From the NCBI RefSeq assembly GCF_023168325.1, contig NZ_AP025688.1, forward strand, positions 2,046,001 to 2,110,000: a stretch of 64,000 nucleotides of DNA, given 5' to 3'. Source of the DNA: Tsukamurella sp. PLM1 (GTDB taxonomy: Bacteria > Actinomycetota > Actinomycetes > Mycobacteriales > Mycobacteriaceae). A program made the position numbers and the translations under genes. Below the pieces are notes generated by a model, which did not search any database, was not told the origin of the DNA, and saw only the letters and a list, made by a program, of their open reading frames with translations. This document shows, piece by piece, positions 29,470-41,400 of this stretch. Numbering within the stretch: the stretch's first letter is position 1; each line of letters begins with the position of its first letter.

Positions 29470-32400
29470 CGAACCTGGAACAGATCCTCGCCAAGGACAT
29501 CGACCGCCCGCTCGACGGTGTGGTCAAGGCATCCAGCTCGGGGCGGCTCCGCACCGAGGTGCAGGAGTACGTGATCACCGCGGAGGTCGCGGATCATCTG
29601 CGGGACCTCCTGGACGCGTACACGTTCCCGGGCGAGCCGCCGTCGAACGGGGTGTGGATCGCCGGGTTCTTCGGCTCCGGCAAGTCGCACTTGCTCAAGA
29701 TGCTCGCGTACCTGCTCGGCGACGTGCCCGGGTCGGAAGTCCCCCGCGCGGACGTCGTGGCCGAGTTCACTTCGAAGCTGCCCGTCGACGATGCAATCCT
29801 CCGAGGCGCCCTCGGGCGCGCGGCCGCCACGCCGGCCACGTCCCTGCTGTTCAACATCGACGAGAAGGTCGACAAGAACAACAAGGATCAGCCGAGCGCG
29901 CTGCTCGACGTGTTCGTGCAGGTCTTCTACGAGGCCGCCGGGTTGTTCGGCAAGAGCCCGTACATCGCCCGGTTCGAGCGTGACCTCGCTGCGCAGGGCG
30001 TCCTCGAGGAGTTCAAGGCAGCGTTCGAGCGCCACTACGGGAAGCCGTGGGAGCAGGGGCGTGAGCTCGCGATCTTCGCCGACTCCGCTGCCGAGAAGGC
30101 TTACGCGGAGGTGACCGGGCACTCCATCACCGCGCCGCTCGCCACCTACCGGCAGACGCACAGCGCCACGTCGATCGAGGCCTTCACCGACGAGGTGGCG
30201 CAGTGGCTCGACGCACAACCGGCCGGGCACCGTCTGGCGTTCTTCGTGGACGAGATCGGTCAGTTCATCGGTCAGAACACCCAGCTCATGCTGAGCCTGC
30301 AGACGATCACCGAATCGCTGCACACCAGGTGCCGCGGCCGTGCGTGGGTTTTCGTGACCTCGCAGGAGGTGCTCGAATCGATCCTCGGCGACCGCACTAA
30401 GGAGCAGCAGCAGGACTTCTCGAAGATCCAGGCGCGCTTCGCCGTTGCCCTCAAGCTGGACTCGCGCAACGTCAAAGACGTGGTCTCGCGGCGCTTGCTG
30501 GAGAAGACGCCGGAGGGTGTGGGGCTCCTGTCGGGCATTTACGAGTCCAAGCACGAGAGGTTCCGGTCGCTGTTCGCGCTGCAGAATCAGCGCCCGCTCA
30601 GCAGTTACGCGAGTGAGAGCGACTTCGTGGCCACCTACCCCTTCGTGGACTACCAGTTCGAGCTGTTCCACGACGCGATGCGTGGTCTCTCGGATTTCAA
30701 CGCGTTCACCGGTAAGCACTCGTCGGTCGGCGAGCGCTCGCTGCTCGGGGTCACGAAAGACATCGGTTCGTCGATGAAGGCGTCGGGTATCGGCGCGCTC
30801 GCGACGTTCGACATGTTCTACGACGGCATCGAGAAGTCGCTGAACTCGGACATCAAGGCGAACGTGATCAGTGCCGGGCGCAACATCAGCGGGACCGATC
30901 GCGACCTGCAGCTGCGGTTGCTCAAGGCGCTGCTGATGACGAAGTACGTCGACTGGTTCGAGGCCACTCCGCAGGCCCTGTCGGTGCTTCTCACCCACGA
31001 GATCGGCGCGAATGTCTCGGCGCTGCACACCGATGTCGAGCGGGCGCTCAAGGAACTCGAGCGCGCGACCTACGTGCAACGCTCGGGCAATACGTACTCG
31101 TATCTGACGAACGAGGAACAGGACGTCGAGAAGGCGATCAAGAACCACGCCCGCAATGACGCCGACGTGAAGAAGCTGCTCAACGATGAGATCGTGGCGA
31201 CCACTGGCGTGGGTGGCAAGGTCCGCCACGATGCCACGGGCGTCGACCTCGGGCTCGAGCGTTGGCTCGATGACGAGCGACAGGGCCGGGCGGAACCACT
31301 GAGTGTCCGGTTCATCACTCCGTACGGGTACCGCACCGTCGAGGATGTGAAGCAGCAGTCGATCGGCGCGGCGGGTGCGCTGTACGTCGTGCTGGACCTC
31401 ACCGACCGCACCAGGGACGACATCGAACTGTTCGTCCGTACCGCGAGCTACGTGCAATTGCAGATGAAGTCGACGCTGCCCGAGTCGAAGCAGCGGATCC
31501 TGGCATCGCACGGGCGGGCCAACGTCGAACGAGGTCGCGCCGTGCGCGCGGAGGTGGCGCGTGCGGTCGCGAACGCCGACCTGGTGCACAACGGGACGAT
31601 CGTGCAGGTAGGCGGGGGCACTGCGAAGGATCGGGTGAACGCCGGCCTGCAGGTGGCGATCGAGTCGCTGTACCTGCGTATCAATGAGGCACGCGCGGCG
31701 TCGAGCCTCACGGATGGAGACGTCAGCCGCATTCTGCGCGACGAGAACACGCTCGATCTCGACGTGACCTCCTCTCTGGATGAACTCGCGCGCACCGTCA
31801 TCAATGAGGTGCAGTACGCGAAGTCGCGCCAGGTGGACGCCACTGTGGGCCACCTCGTGGAGCACTTCGCGAAGCCGCCGTTCGGGTGGTCCACCCCGAC
31901 GGTGTTGGGGATCCTCGCGCACGCGGTCGTCGCCGGACAGTTGCGCCTCCGCCTCGACTCGCGCATTCTCGTGCGTACCGAGATCGCGGGTGAGCTGACG
32001 AATCGCCACAAGCACCGTCAGATCCACGTGGACGAGGTCCGCGCGCATGACCCGGCCAAGGTGCGCAAGCTGCAGCGGTTCCTCGCGGACTTCGCCAACA
32101 ACGGTGAGACTTTCCCGAACACCGACGATCTCATCGAGAAGGTCCGGTCAGAGCTGGCCGGCACCGCCGACGAGGTTGCTCGGTGGGCGGGGGAGCCGTA
32201 CCCGTTCACAGATCAGGTGGAGGCGCTGGCGAAGCGGCTGCGCGCGGTCGTGGACGGCCGCGCGGCGGAGTGGTATCTGGGTGAGTTCCTCGACGACGCC
32301 GACGATCTGCTCGACCTCAAGGACGACGAGCTCGATCCGATCCGCGGGTTCCTCAACGGACAGCAGCCGGCCGTGATCACCGCGGCTCGGAAGTTCCTGC

Positions 32401-33008
32401 AGGACAGGGACGCCGATCTGCACGACGCCGATGCTGCTGATCTTGCGCAGCTCCGTGCCGACCTTGCCGATCCGGGGTTCCTGCGTGGGGACGTGGTGCC
32501 GCGGATCAAGCGTGTGCACGAGCGTCTGCTCGCGCACGTCGACGATGCCGTGGCGCGGGACCGCGATGCGCTCGCGGCGCACATCGACGAGACGATCGTT
32601 GCGCTTCGATCGAAGCGGGAGTACCTCGAGGCGAACCCAGCAGCGCGAGAGCGCGCCGTGACCGCGCTACAGAACTCGCGCAACGCAGTGGCGGCGCACG
32701 CGACGCGGGGCGCTGTCGCACTGGCCGCAAAGTCCTTCGATGCGGCGTACAGCGATGCGGTGAATGTACTCGTGGCGGGGCAGGCCACCGCCGCTGCCAC
32801 TGACGTCGGAACCGTAGGTGAGAAGGGCGACTCGGATCGGGACGGCGTTGGGACACCGACTCAGACCGTCTCCGTTCGTATCTCGAAGATCGCCGTGTCG
32901 AACGTGCCTGCGACGTTGCGGACCAACGCAGACGTCGACCAGTACGTGGTGGAGCTGCGCGCGAGCCTGCTGGCGGCAATCGAAGCAGGGAAGACGGTGC
33001 TCCTGTAA
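29466..33008 (+). CDS. brxC: BREX ATPase BrxC
   Basis: A 1,180-aa AAA+-type ATPase (BrxC/PglY family), one of the core BREX subunits. The N-terminus LEQILAKDIDRPLDGVVKA is typical. Walker A GFFGSGKSH is at residues 67-75 and Walker B LAFFVDEIGQFIG at about 260. A long C-terminal region with coiled-coil follows. The frame is intact over 3.5 kb. It overlaps brxB and, by one base (TAATG), pglX. Only one incidental copy of the window-wide GCACCGTCG 9-mer is seen in it. Confidence 0.93.
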   Translation: MTNLEQILAKDIDRPLDGVVKASSSGRLRTEVQEYVITAEVADHLRDLLDAYTFPGEPPSNGVWIAGFFGSGKSHLLKMLAYLLGDVPGSEVPRADVVAEFTSKLPVDDAILRGALGRAAATPATSLLFNIDEKVDKNNKDQPSALLDVFVQVFYEAAGLFGKSPYIARFERDLAAQGVLEEFKAAFERHYGKPWEQGRELAIFADSAAEKAYAEVTGHSITAPLATYRQTHSATSIEAFTDEVAQWLDAQPAGHRLAFFVDEIGQFIGQNTQLMLSLQTITESLHTRCRGRAWVFVTSQEVLESILGDRTKEQQQDFSKIQARFAVALKLDSRNVKDVVSRRLLEKTPEGVGLLSGIYESKHERFRSLFALQNQRPLSSYASESDFVATYPFVDYQFELFHDAMRGLSDFNAFTGKHSSVGERSLLGVTKDIGSSMKASGIGALATFDMFYDGIEKSLNSDIKANVISAGRNISGTDRDLQLRLLKALLMTKYVDWFEATPQALSVLLTHEIGANVSALHTDVERALKELERATYVQRSGNTYSYLTNEEQDVEKAIKNHARNDADVKKLLNDEIVATTGVGGKVRHDATGVDLGLERWLDDERQGRAEPLSVRFITPYGYRTVEDVKQQSIGAAGALYVVLDLTDRTRDDIELFVRTASYVQLQMKSTLPESKQRILASHGRANVERGRAVRAEVARAVANADLVHNGTIVQVGGGTAKDRVNAGLQVAIESLYLRINEARAASSLTDGDVSRILRDENTLDLDVTSSLDELARTVINEVQYAKSRQVDATVGHLVEHFAKPPFGWSTPTVLGILAHAVVAGQLRLRLDSRILVRTEIAGELTNRHKHRQIHVDEVRAHDPAKVRKLQRFLADFANNGETFPNTDDLIEKVRSELAGTADEVARWAGEPYPFTDQVEALAKRLRAVVDGRAAEWYLGEFLDDADDLLDLKDDELDPIRGFLNGQQPAVITAARKFLQDRDADLHDADAADLAQLRADLADPGFLRGDVVPRIKRVHERLLAHVDDAVARDRDALAAHIDETIVALRSKREYLEANPAARERAVTALQNSRNAVAAHATRGAVALAAKSFDAAYSDAVNVLVAGQATAAATDVGTVGEKGDSDRDGVGTPTQTVSVRISKIAVSNVPATLRTNADVDQYVVELRASLLAAIEAGKTVLL

Positions 33009-36000
33009 TGGATTCCTCGAAGCTCGAGAAGTTCGCCACGGCGGCACGAGTGACCCTGCTCGATCAGATGGCGGGCCTGGTGACCCAGGCCCTGAGCGAT
33101 CCGAAGATCGCGGCCGAGTACCCGAACGATGTCGCGGGATTGCGTGCCGCGGTCGCGGAGCACGGCGAGACCTGGGTCGCGGACACCGCCGCCCACACCT
33201 GGTTCAACCGCCTGACGGCGGCGCGGTTCATGGATGTGCGCGGGTTCTCCGGTCCGTACCGCGTGGTGTCGCCGGCTGGAGGTTCCGCGTCGAACCTGCC
33301 CGAAATCCTGCTGCGTGCGCAGTCCGGAGAGTTCGGCGATGAGGTTCCCGAGCGCACGCGTTCTGAGGTCTCCGCGCTGCTCAGCGGTCGCCGAACTTCC
33401 GCGAACGCGCAGCTCGAGGCGTATGCACTACTGCTGCGCGCGATGTTCGTGGCCTGGTATCCGTCGATGCCGGAGGTCTTCACCGGGCCGGCCGACTGGA
33501 TCCGCCTGCTGGTGCCGGCCGATCTGCTCGCGCCGACGTCCGTCCGGGAGCGTGCCGTCGCCGTGATGGACGACGATGCCTGCGAGACCGTCGAGGTGGT
33601 CGGCTGGCTGTATCAGTTCTACAACTCCGACCTCAAGGACGAGATCAACAAGGCGAAGGTGCCGATCGACGCCGCGGAGCTCCCGGCCGTCACGCAGCTG
33701 TTCACACCGCACTGGATCGTGCGGTACCTGGTCGAGAACTCGCTGGGGCGACTCTGGCTTCGATCCAGGCCGACCAGCGGCCTGCGCGAGCACATGCCGT
33801 ACTTCGTGGAGCCGATCGAGGGGCAGCCGGACACTGGCGTCACCGTCGAGTCGCCCGAGGAGATCCGCGTGGTCGACCCCGCGTGCGGCTCCGGACACAT
33901 GCTCACGTACGCCTTCGACCTGCTCTTCCACATCTATGAGGAGGCCGGGTACGCGCGCACCGAGATCCCACAGAAGATCCTCACGCACAACCTGCGCGGT
34001 CTCGAGATCGACTCGCGCGCCGCGCAGCTCGCCTCGTTCGCGCTGGCGATGAAAGCGAGGGAGAAGGACCGCAGATTCTTCACCCCCAAGAGCGGTGCGC
34101 CCGTCCGGCCGGACATCGTGCGGATCGAGCCGCTGGCATTCGACGGCGACGACATCGAGCTGTTGGCGCGGGGCCGGACCGCGACGACCGTGCGGCGCTG
34201 GAAGCACTGCTGCAGTCGTTCGTCTACGCCGATACCTTCGGCTCACTCATCCGCGTGGACGCGGTGGGCATGGCGGTTCTCCGCCGGATCCTGATCGACG
34301 CCGAACAGAACGAGGGTGGCGACACCACGGTCGAGGCGCGTCGGGAAGTGCTCGCGCGAGCGCGACGACTGTATCGGCAGGCGAATGCACTCGAGGACGA
34401 CCAGTACCACGTGGTCGTCGCCAACCCGCCGTACCTTGGCAGCGGCAACATGGGCGACCTGCTGAAATCCTGGATGAAACACGCGTACCCCTCTGCAAAG
34501 AATGATCTCATCACGGGTTTCATGGCGCGCGCTGCCGAAATTTGTGTACAATCTGGGAATTGGGGAATGATTGTTCTACCGTCATGGATGTTCTTGAAGA
34601 CGTTCACGGATTTTCGGGCGAATTTTCTCGCGTATTCCCAGATCGATTCATTCCTTCACCTCGGTCGCGGAGTCTTTGGTGCCGACTTCGGATCGTGCGC
34701 ATTCGTTGTGACGAATTGCGCGGCTCTGCCGCAGCGCAAAGCAGAATTCAGAAGGCTATTCGAGCGGCACGTAGAGGTGCGGGCTGTGGACGCGATTGAG
34801 CAACTCTTTCTCGACGGGCAATCGGGAGTTTTTTTCGCGCGTCAATCTGAATTCTCAAACATACCGGAGTCTCCTATCGTGTATTGGCTTTCCGACTCCA
34901 TGCGTAAAGTATTCAGAGACGGAACTCGATTAGGTGAGGTATCATCGCCTCGACAAGGATTGGCGACAGCCGATAATGATCGGTTTATTCGACAATGGTT
35001 CGAGGTGTCGAGCGATCGAACAAGCTACGACGTGTCGAACCGTGACGAGGCCACCAGGTCGAACAGGAAATGGTTCCCGTTCAACAAAGGGGGAGCCTTC
35101 CGAAAATGGTGGGGAAATCAGGACTATGTTGTCAACTGGGAGGCTGATGGATCGGACGTGCTCGGATACGTCGACCCTGCGACAGGCAAGCAACGTTCAC
35201 GTCCACAGAACACCGAATTCTATTTCCGTCCTTGTGTATCTTGGTCGAACGTATCGAGCGGTGCGCCTTCATTTCGGTCGTACCCGGCAAACTCAATATT
35301 TAGCCATGTCGGACAGGCGGTGTTCGCCGAAAATGACGAAGACCTCACTTGGTTGCTCGGATTCCTAAATTCTTCGGTCAGTGAAAGACTTCTGGAAATA
35401 CTTTCTCCGGCGCTGCATTTCGAAGTAGGTCACATCGCGAATCTGCCGGTGATCGATGGTGATTTCCACGAAATCGGTCCTGCTGTTGACGAGCTGGTCA
35501 ATATTGCGCGCGCAGACTGGAACGACTACGAAACATCTTGGGAGTTCGAAAGGAACCCTCTCGTGGTGCTCGGATTCGGGCAACTGGATGCGGCTTCGGC
35601 ACACAAATTGTTTTCCGGGATCCAAGCAGCCTGTCGCGCTCAGGAAATTGAGCGGGCAAACAACTCGTATTTCTCTGGGCTGTACGGAGTGTCGAAAGAG
35701 GTCAATTCCGATGTCTCGATCGACCGAGTGACGCTCACTGGTAATCCTCGATTTCGGTATATGCCGAAGAAGGGGGCAGCGCGTACGGAGGATGAATATC
35801 GGGCGCTCTTCGACCTGGATCTCGCGCGGGAACTGCTGTCGTATGCGGTCGGTTGCATCATGGGGCGGTACAGCCTGGATGAACCCGGCCTGATCCTCGC
35901 GGATGCGGGGTCGACGATGGCGGATTACGAGGCGCAGGTGCCGAATGCGCGGTTCCGTCCGGATGACGACGGGATTGTGCCGATTACGGAGAACGAATAT

Positions 36001-36555
36001 TTCCCAGACGATATCGTCTCTCGCGTTCGTGACTTCTTGGCAGTAGCATTCGGCGAGGAGAACGTCACTGCGAACGTCAGTTGGATCGAACACGCCCTCG
36101 GGTCGGGAAAACGCAAGGACCTGCGGCAGTACTTCCTCAAAGACTTCTACTCTGACCATCTCAAGATGTACTCGAACCGGCCGATCTACTGGCAGGTGTC
36201 GTCGAACTCGAAGCAGCCCAGCAAGGGCTTCAACGCGCTGATCTACCTGCACCGGTACACGCCGGCGACGCTCGGGATCGTCCGTGAGAACTACGCGAAC
36301 GACATGTTGGACAAGCAGGAAGCCCGGCTCACCACTATCGCGCATGCCCTGGATACCGCGGATAAGGCCGAGGCGACCAAGCTCCGTAAGGAGCAGGCCA
36401 CCTTGACTCAGATGCAGCGCGAGATCCAGGACTGGGTGACGACGACGCTGTTCCCGCTTTCCACCGCGGAGATCGAGCTCGACCTCGACGACGGCGTCAA
36501 GCAGAACTATCCGAAGCTCGGCGCGGTATTGAAGTACGTGAAGGGCCTGTCGTGA
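33008..36555 (+). CDS. pglX: BREX adenine-specific methyltransferase PglX/BrxX (frame interrupted)
   Basis: An N6-adenine methyltransferase of about 1,183 aa that marks host DNA in BREX. SAM motif I, DPACGSGHML, is at about residue 290 and catalytic motif NPPY (ANPPYLGSGNMGD) at about 473. The frame breaks near 34175 (GGGG; one G restores GPDRDDRAALEALLQSFVY). From about 34,490 to 35,760, and less strongly to 36,150, base composition drops to roughly 50% G+C, against 62% or more at both ends of the gene. Codon use there is AT-rich. This part should contain the target-recognition domain, so recombinational replacement of specificity is inferred. Confidence 0.92.
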
Positions 36556-39088
36556 CGGCGGCACCGTCGAACCGGATCGCCGAGCTGCTGGCGGAACGGT
36601 ACGCCAGCAGCCCCGTGATCAACTGGAACGACGGCCCGGGAGAGTACGCGGATAGCCTCGACGAGATCGTCGGTGCGCTCGGACGCTCCGGCTACGAGGT
36701 GTCCGTGCATCGCGTCGAGAACAACGAACTCGGCATCAAGACGCGGGTGTACGCGGATGTGGACGACCCGTCGAGGGACGAGAAGCATCGCCACCTGGTG
36801 TATCGCACCGGCGAGCGGCCGGCGAAGCCGGACAACTGGCTCCTCGATCTGGAGGTCGGTTACGGTCTGTTCACCGCGGACACCGCGGCGATTCTGGTGC
36901 ACGAACTCGGGCTCACGGACCGGGGTGTCGATCACGTCGTGCAGGCGCACGCGCCGGCGTTCGCGGCCCCCGGCCGTGCCGAAGCCATCCGCGCGCGACT
37001 GACCGAGCTCGATCCCCAGCTCCCGCCCGTCAAGCTCGCGGAGACCGTACTGGCGTTCCTCTCGGCGGAGGTGTTGGGTCTCGACGGACAGGACAGTCAC
37101 CGGCTGCAGGAGATCGTCACCGCGCTCTTCGAGGACTACGCCGACGAGGACGACGCGCGCTACCCGTCCCTCGTGGACGCCGGCCTTGCCGACTTCCTCT
37201 GGCAGGGGTGTGCACGGATCTACGGCTTCGAGTCCCAGGATCCGACCGTCGCCGGGCTGGTGACCTGGATGTTCGACCAGGCGTGGAAGCACTGGCCCGA
37301 CGCCCGCAATCCCGCCCGGATCGACTTCGAACGGCTGCGCGACGGCCGGCGATACGGCCCCTTGTTCAAGCGTCTCGCAGAAACGGCGGAGCGCGACCTC
37401 AACATCGCGGACCGGCTGCGTGCGGACGACCAGCCCGTCGCGGAGCTGGCCGGCACCGATGTCTTCCCCGTCGTGGACCACGCCGTCATCACCAAGCTGG
37501 CCGCAGCCGTGTACCGGCGCGAGCTCGCTCCGGACGCGGTCCGCGAGATTCTCGCCATGCGGCGCAGCACCACGTGGTTCTTGGACCAGGAGCACTCCTA
37601 CGTCGCGCTCGAGGCCGCAGCCGAATGCCTCACCCGGATCGAGGCGTTTCTCCCGGTGATGGCGGACGCAACCGACGGCATCCGCAGCTACGCTGCCTCG
37701 TGGGCTCCCATCGACGGTGCCTACCGCCGCTTCCGGCGGTACTTCGCGACAGCGGATCCCGAACTGCCCGCCGAGCTCGCAGACAAGGTCGAGAAGCAGT
37801 ATCTCCAGGCGTACCAGCGTCCGCTCGCCGTTGAGTGGCAGGCGCACGTGGACAGCCTCGACGAGTGGCGCGTTCCCGGAATCGAGCCGTTGCGCGGGTT
37901 TGCCGCACACGACCTGCCCGCCAAGGCGAAGACCCTCGTCGTCATTTCGGACGCCTTCCGCTATGAGGTCGGCCTCGAACTCGCGCAGCGGGTCAACCGG
38001 GACGACGATTGGTTCGACGCCACCGTCGAACCGCGCCTGTCGCCCCTGCCCTCGCTGACCTTCGCCGGCATGGCCGCGATGCTCCCTCACACCCGGCTGA
38101 GCCTCCACGGCGAGTCCGTCCGGGCCGACGGTGCCTCGACCTCCGGGCTACCAGCCAGGAACGCGCTATGGGCCAAGGCGCACGCCACGGCGATCAAATT
38201 CGACGAGGTCATGTCCATGGGCCCGGCGGACAGGTATGCGTTGTGGCAGAGCAACGAAGCGCTCATCGTGTACCACGACACCATCGACACGGCCGGGCAC
38301 GAGGCGCCGCACCAGGTGCCTGAGGCCGCCGACCGCGCGATCGGCGATCTGCTTCGGATCATCAAGACCTTCGGCAGCGGGAAGATGCGCGCGAGCCGGT
38401 GCTTGTCACAGCAGACCACGGATTCCTCTATCAGCGTTCCGATCTCGAACCCGCCGAGTACCTGAGCGAGACGCCCCAGGGCGACGCAGTCGTGTTCGGC
38501 CGCCGGCATGTGATCGGCGAAGGATTGAAGGACCAGTCCGCGTTCACCACGTGGACGCCTCAAGCGCTCGGCTACGACGGCGGCGACGAGGTCCAGATCC
38601 CGCGCGGACTGCACCGACTCCGCAAGCAGGGCGCGGGGTACCAGTACGTGCACGGCGGAGCCTCGTTGCAAGAGGTGGTGGTCCCACTCGTGACGCTCAC
38701 CCGCGGGCGCAGTACCGCAGCGAGCAAGGTGACGGTCGACGTCAACGTCAGTACGCCCACGATCACGACGAGCACCGTCATGGTGACGCTGCTGCAGCGG
38801 GATCCGGTGCGGGGAAAGAAGCGTGGACGCGAGCTCGTGATCGGCGCGTATGCGCCCGACGGAGTGCTGCTCTCCGGGGAGCGCACCGTCGACGTGGCGA
38901 GCGAAGCGGAGGACATCCGTGACCGGGGGCGCACCGTCGAACTGGTGCTGAACGAGGAGGCCGAGCGCTACAACGGCCAGGTGATCACGATTCGGGCGGC
39001 GGAACGGGTCAACGGTCAGTTGACCCCGTACCAAAGCACTACGGCAACATTGCAGCGCGGCTTCGGAGGATTCAATGACGCATTCTGA
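36552..39088 (+). CDS. pglZ: BREX alkaline-phosphatase-like protein PglZ/BrxZ (frame interrupted)
   Basis: A PglZ-domain protein of about 846 aa. Metal-site motifs of the alkaline phosphatase fold are visible as VVISDAFRYEVG (about residue 466) and TADHGFLYQ (about 620). The main frame stops at 38465. One missing G near 38393 (CGGTG for CGGGTG) joins it to VLVTADHGFLY and on to 39088. It overlaps pglX by GTGA and brxL by 14 bases. Three GGCACCGTCG copies occur inside, unlike in the neighbouring brxC and pglX. PglZ is essential in known BREX systems, but its biochemical activity is still unclear. Confidence 0.9.
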
Positions 39089-41241
39089 GGGTGGACTCGG
39101 ATCCGTGAGCGACGACCTGATCGAGGACGGTTCGATGGCGGAACCTGTTGTCGATAACACTGATTCGAGTGCGTTGGATGCGAAAGCCAACGCGCAGTTT
39201 CCCGGCTTCGTGGTGCGGAAGGATCTTGTCGGGCGGATCAAGGAAACGCTGTTGTTCCCGGTTACGTACTCGAATTCCTTCTTGCGCAGTACTGCGCGAC
39301 CGACGATCCCGCGACGATCGAGGCGGGCATCGAGTCCGTCCGCGACATTCTCGCCAAGCACTACGTGCATCGCGGCGAGGCGGAGCTGATCAAGTCGACC
39401 ATTCGTGACCGCGGTAGACACCGCGTGATCGACAAGATCTCGGTCGTGCTGGACGTGAAACGGGACATGCACACTGCGTCGTTCTCGAATCTCGGGCTCA
39501 AGCACGTCCCGATCGACGACCGCACGGTGAAGGCGAACGAGAAGCTGCTCACCGGCGGAGTCTGGTGCATGGTCGACGTCGAGTACTCGGCGGGTGATGT
39601 CAGCGAGGACCCGTGGATCATCTCCGCGCTCCGTCCGATTCAGCTGGGGCAGTTCGACTCCGCACGCTACGTCGCCGCGCGCCAGGAGTTCTCCACAGAC
39701 GAGTGGATCGACCTCCTCGTCAGCACGATCGGGTTCGATCCGAACAAATTGTCGCCGCGGGCGAAGCTGCTGCAGTTAGTGCGGCTCGTCCCGTTCGTCG
39801 AGCGCAATTACAACCTCGTCGAGCTCGGTCCGAAGGGGACCGGCAAGTCTCACGTCTACTCCGAGTTCTCACCGCACGGGACGTTGATCTCGGGTGGTGA
39901 AGTGACTGCGGCCAAGCTGTTCGTCAACAACGCGAGTGGCGGGATCGGCCTCGTCGGCTACTGGGACGTTGTCGCGTTCGACGAGTTCGCCGGCCAGAAG
40001 CGCGTCGACAAGACGCTGGTCGACATCATGAAGAACTACATGGCGAACAAGTCGTTCTCTCGCGGAACGCAGACGCAGACCGCCGAAGCGTCGATGGTCT
40101 TCATCGGCAACACCTCTCGGCCCGTCCCCACGATGCTCGCGCATTCCGACCTGTTTGAAGCACTGCCCGAGTCGTACCACGACGCCGCCTACCTCGACCG
40201 GATCCATCACTACCTGCCCGGCTGGGAGGTGGAGATCATCCGGCGAGAGCTGTTCACCAACGGCTACGGGTTCGTGGTGGACTACCTCGCCGAGGCGCTG
40301 CGGCACCTTCGGGGTCTCGACTTCTCCGACCGCTACGCAGCGGACTTCACACTGAGCGAGCAGATCTCTCAGCGCGACCGCGATGGCGTGCGCAAGACCT
40401 TCTCCGGTCTGATGAAGCTGTTGCACCCGGGTGGGTCGGCGACGCCGGATGAGGTGGAAGCCTTGCTGCGCTTCGCCATCGAGGGGCGGAAGCGCGTCAA
40501 GGATCAGATCCTCCGGATCGATTCGACGATGGACGCCGTCACGTTCGGATACACCGATGCGGCGGGGACGTGGCACGACGTCGCCACGCGCGAGGAACTC
40601 GACTACCCACGCCTCTACCACCGTGGCGAAGAAGGTGACGCCGACGAGGAAGACTCCGGCGGAGGGCTGCGCCGCCGGTTCCCGACGGCTCAGGCGTGCC
40701 CGCCGGCGGTACCACAGTCCTCGCTGCGGACGGCCCGTACGTCGAGGAACTCTTCACCGGGGTCATCGACGTTCCTGACGATTCGATCGGGCACTCGTAC
40801 GCGACGCTCTTGCTTCCGCATCTCGTAGGAGCAACCGAGATCGAGGTCGTCGATCCGTACATCCGTGCGCCGCATCAGCTGCGCAACTTCTACGACCTCC
40901 TGCTCGAGATCGTTGGTGCCAAGGCGCCGGAGAGCACGGTATCGGTCAAGCTGGTGACGAGCGAGGAGAAGACCCGCGAGGACTGGAATCAGGCCCAATT
41001 GATCGGGTTGGTCGAGATCAAGAACGCGATGGCCGAGGGTGGAGTCGACCTCGATGTCGAGTTTCGCACCGGTCTGCACGACCGTCAGATCACGACGGAT
41101 ACCGGTTGGCGGATCATGCTCGGCCGCGGGCTCGACATCTTCCATCCGTTTACCGGCTCCGGCAGGTACGACCTCCGGCACCGTTTCCAGCAGTTCCGGC
41201 GGGCGAGGGCGACCACGGTCACGTACGTCAAGGTCGAATGA
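39075..41241 (+). CDS. brxL: BREX AAA+ protein BrxL with a C-terminal MIT_C-like domain (two frame breaks)
   Basis: About 722 aa after joining three frames (breaks near 39246 and 40675, each one G short). The N-terminal BrxL region (VPGYVLEFLLAQYCATDD, then VKRDMH) is followed by an AAA+ domain with Walker A ELGPKGTGKSH at about residue 255, Walker B VVAFDEFAG at about 300 and FIGNTSRPV as sensor. After about residue 530 the protein does not look like the Lon-type serine protease domain of other BrxL proteins. Instead LLLPHLVGATEIEVVDPYI and LHDRQITTDTGWRIMLGRGLDIF resemble the phospholipase-D-like C-terminal domain of MITD1 (MIT_C). It ends the BREX operon. Confidence 0.87.
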
Positions 41242-41400
41242 CGCGCTCAGGACGAAGCAACCTCAGCTCCTCGATCGCGGTGCGTCCGGGGATCGCGTTC
41301 GACGGCTGAAGAACCGATCCTGTGTGGGAGGCGATGGGATGATCCGTGACGTCACATCGCGGACAGGTCGGGTTCACCGGGGCGGCCTAGCGTACGGTCC

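Noticed and set aside
41348-41357. GTGACGTCAC palindrome before the phosphodiesterase gene, considered as a CRP-type site
   Set aside because: Spacing between the half-sites is two bases, not the six needed for TGTGA-N6-TCACA, and it lies alone without support.
28168-41400. Flanking direct repeats or an integrase marking the BREX island as a mobile element
   Set aside because: No integrase or transposase gene and no convincing att-like repeats were found at either end by eye.
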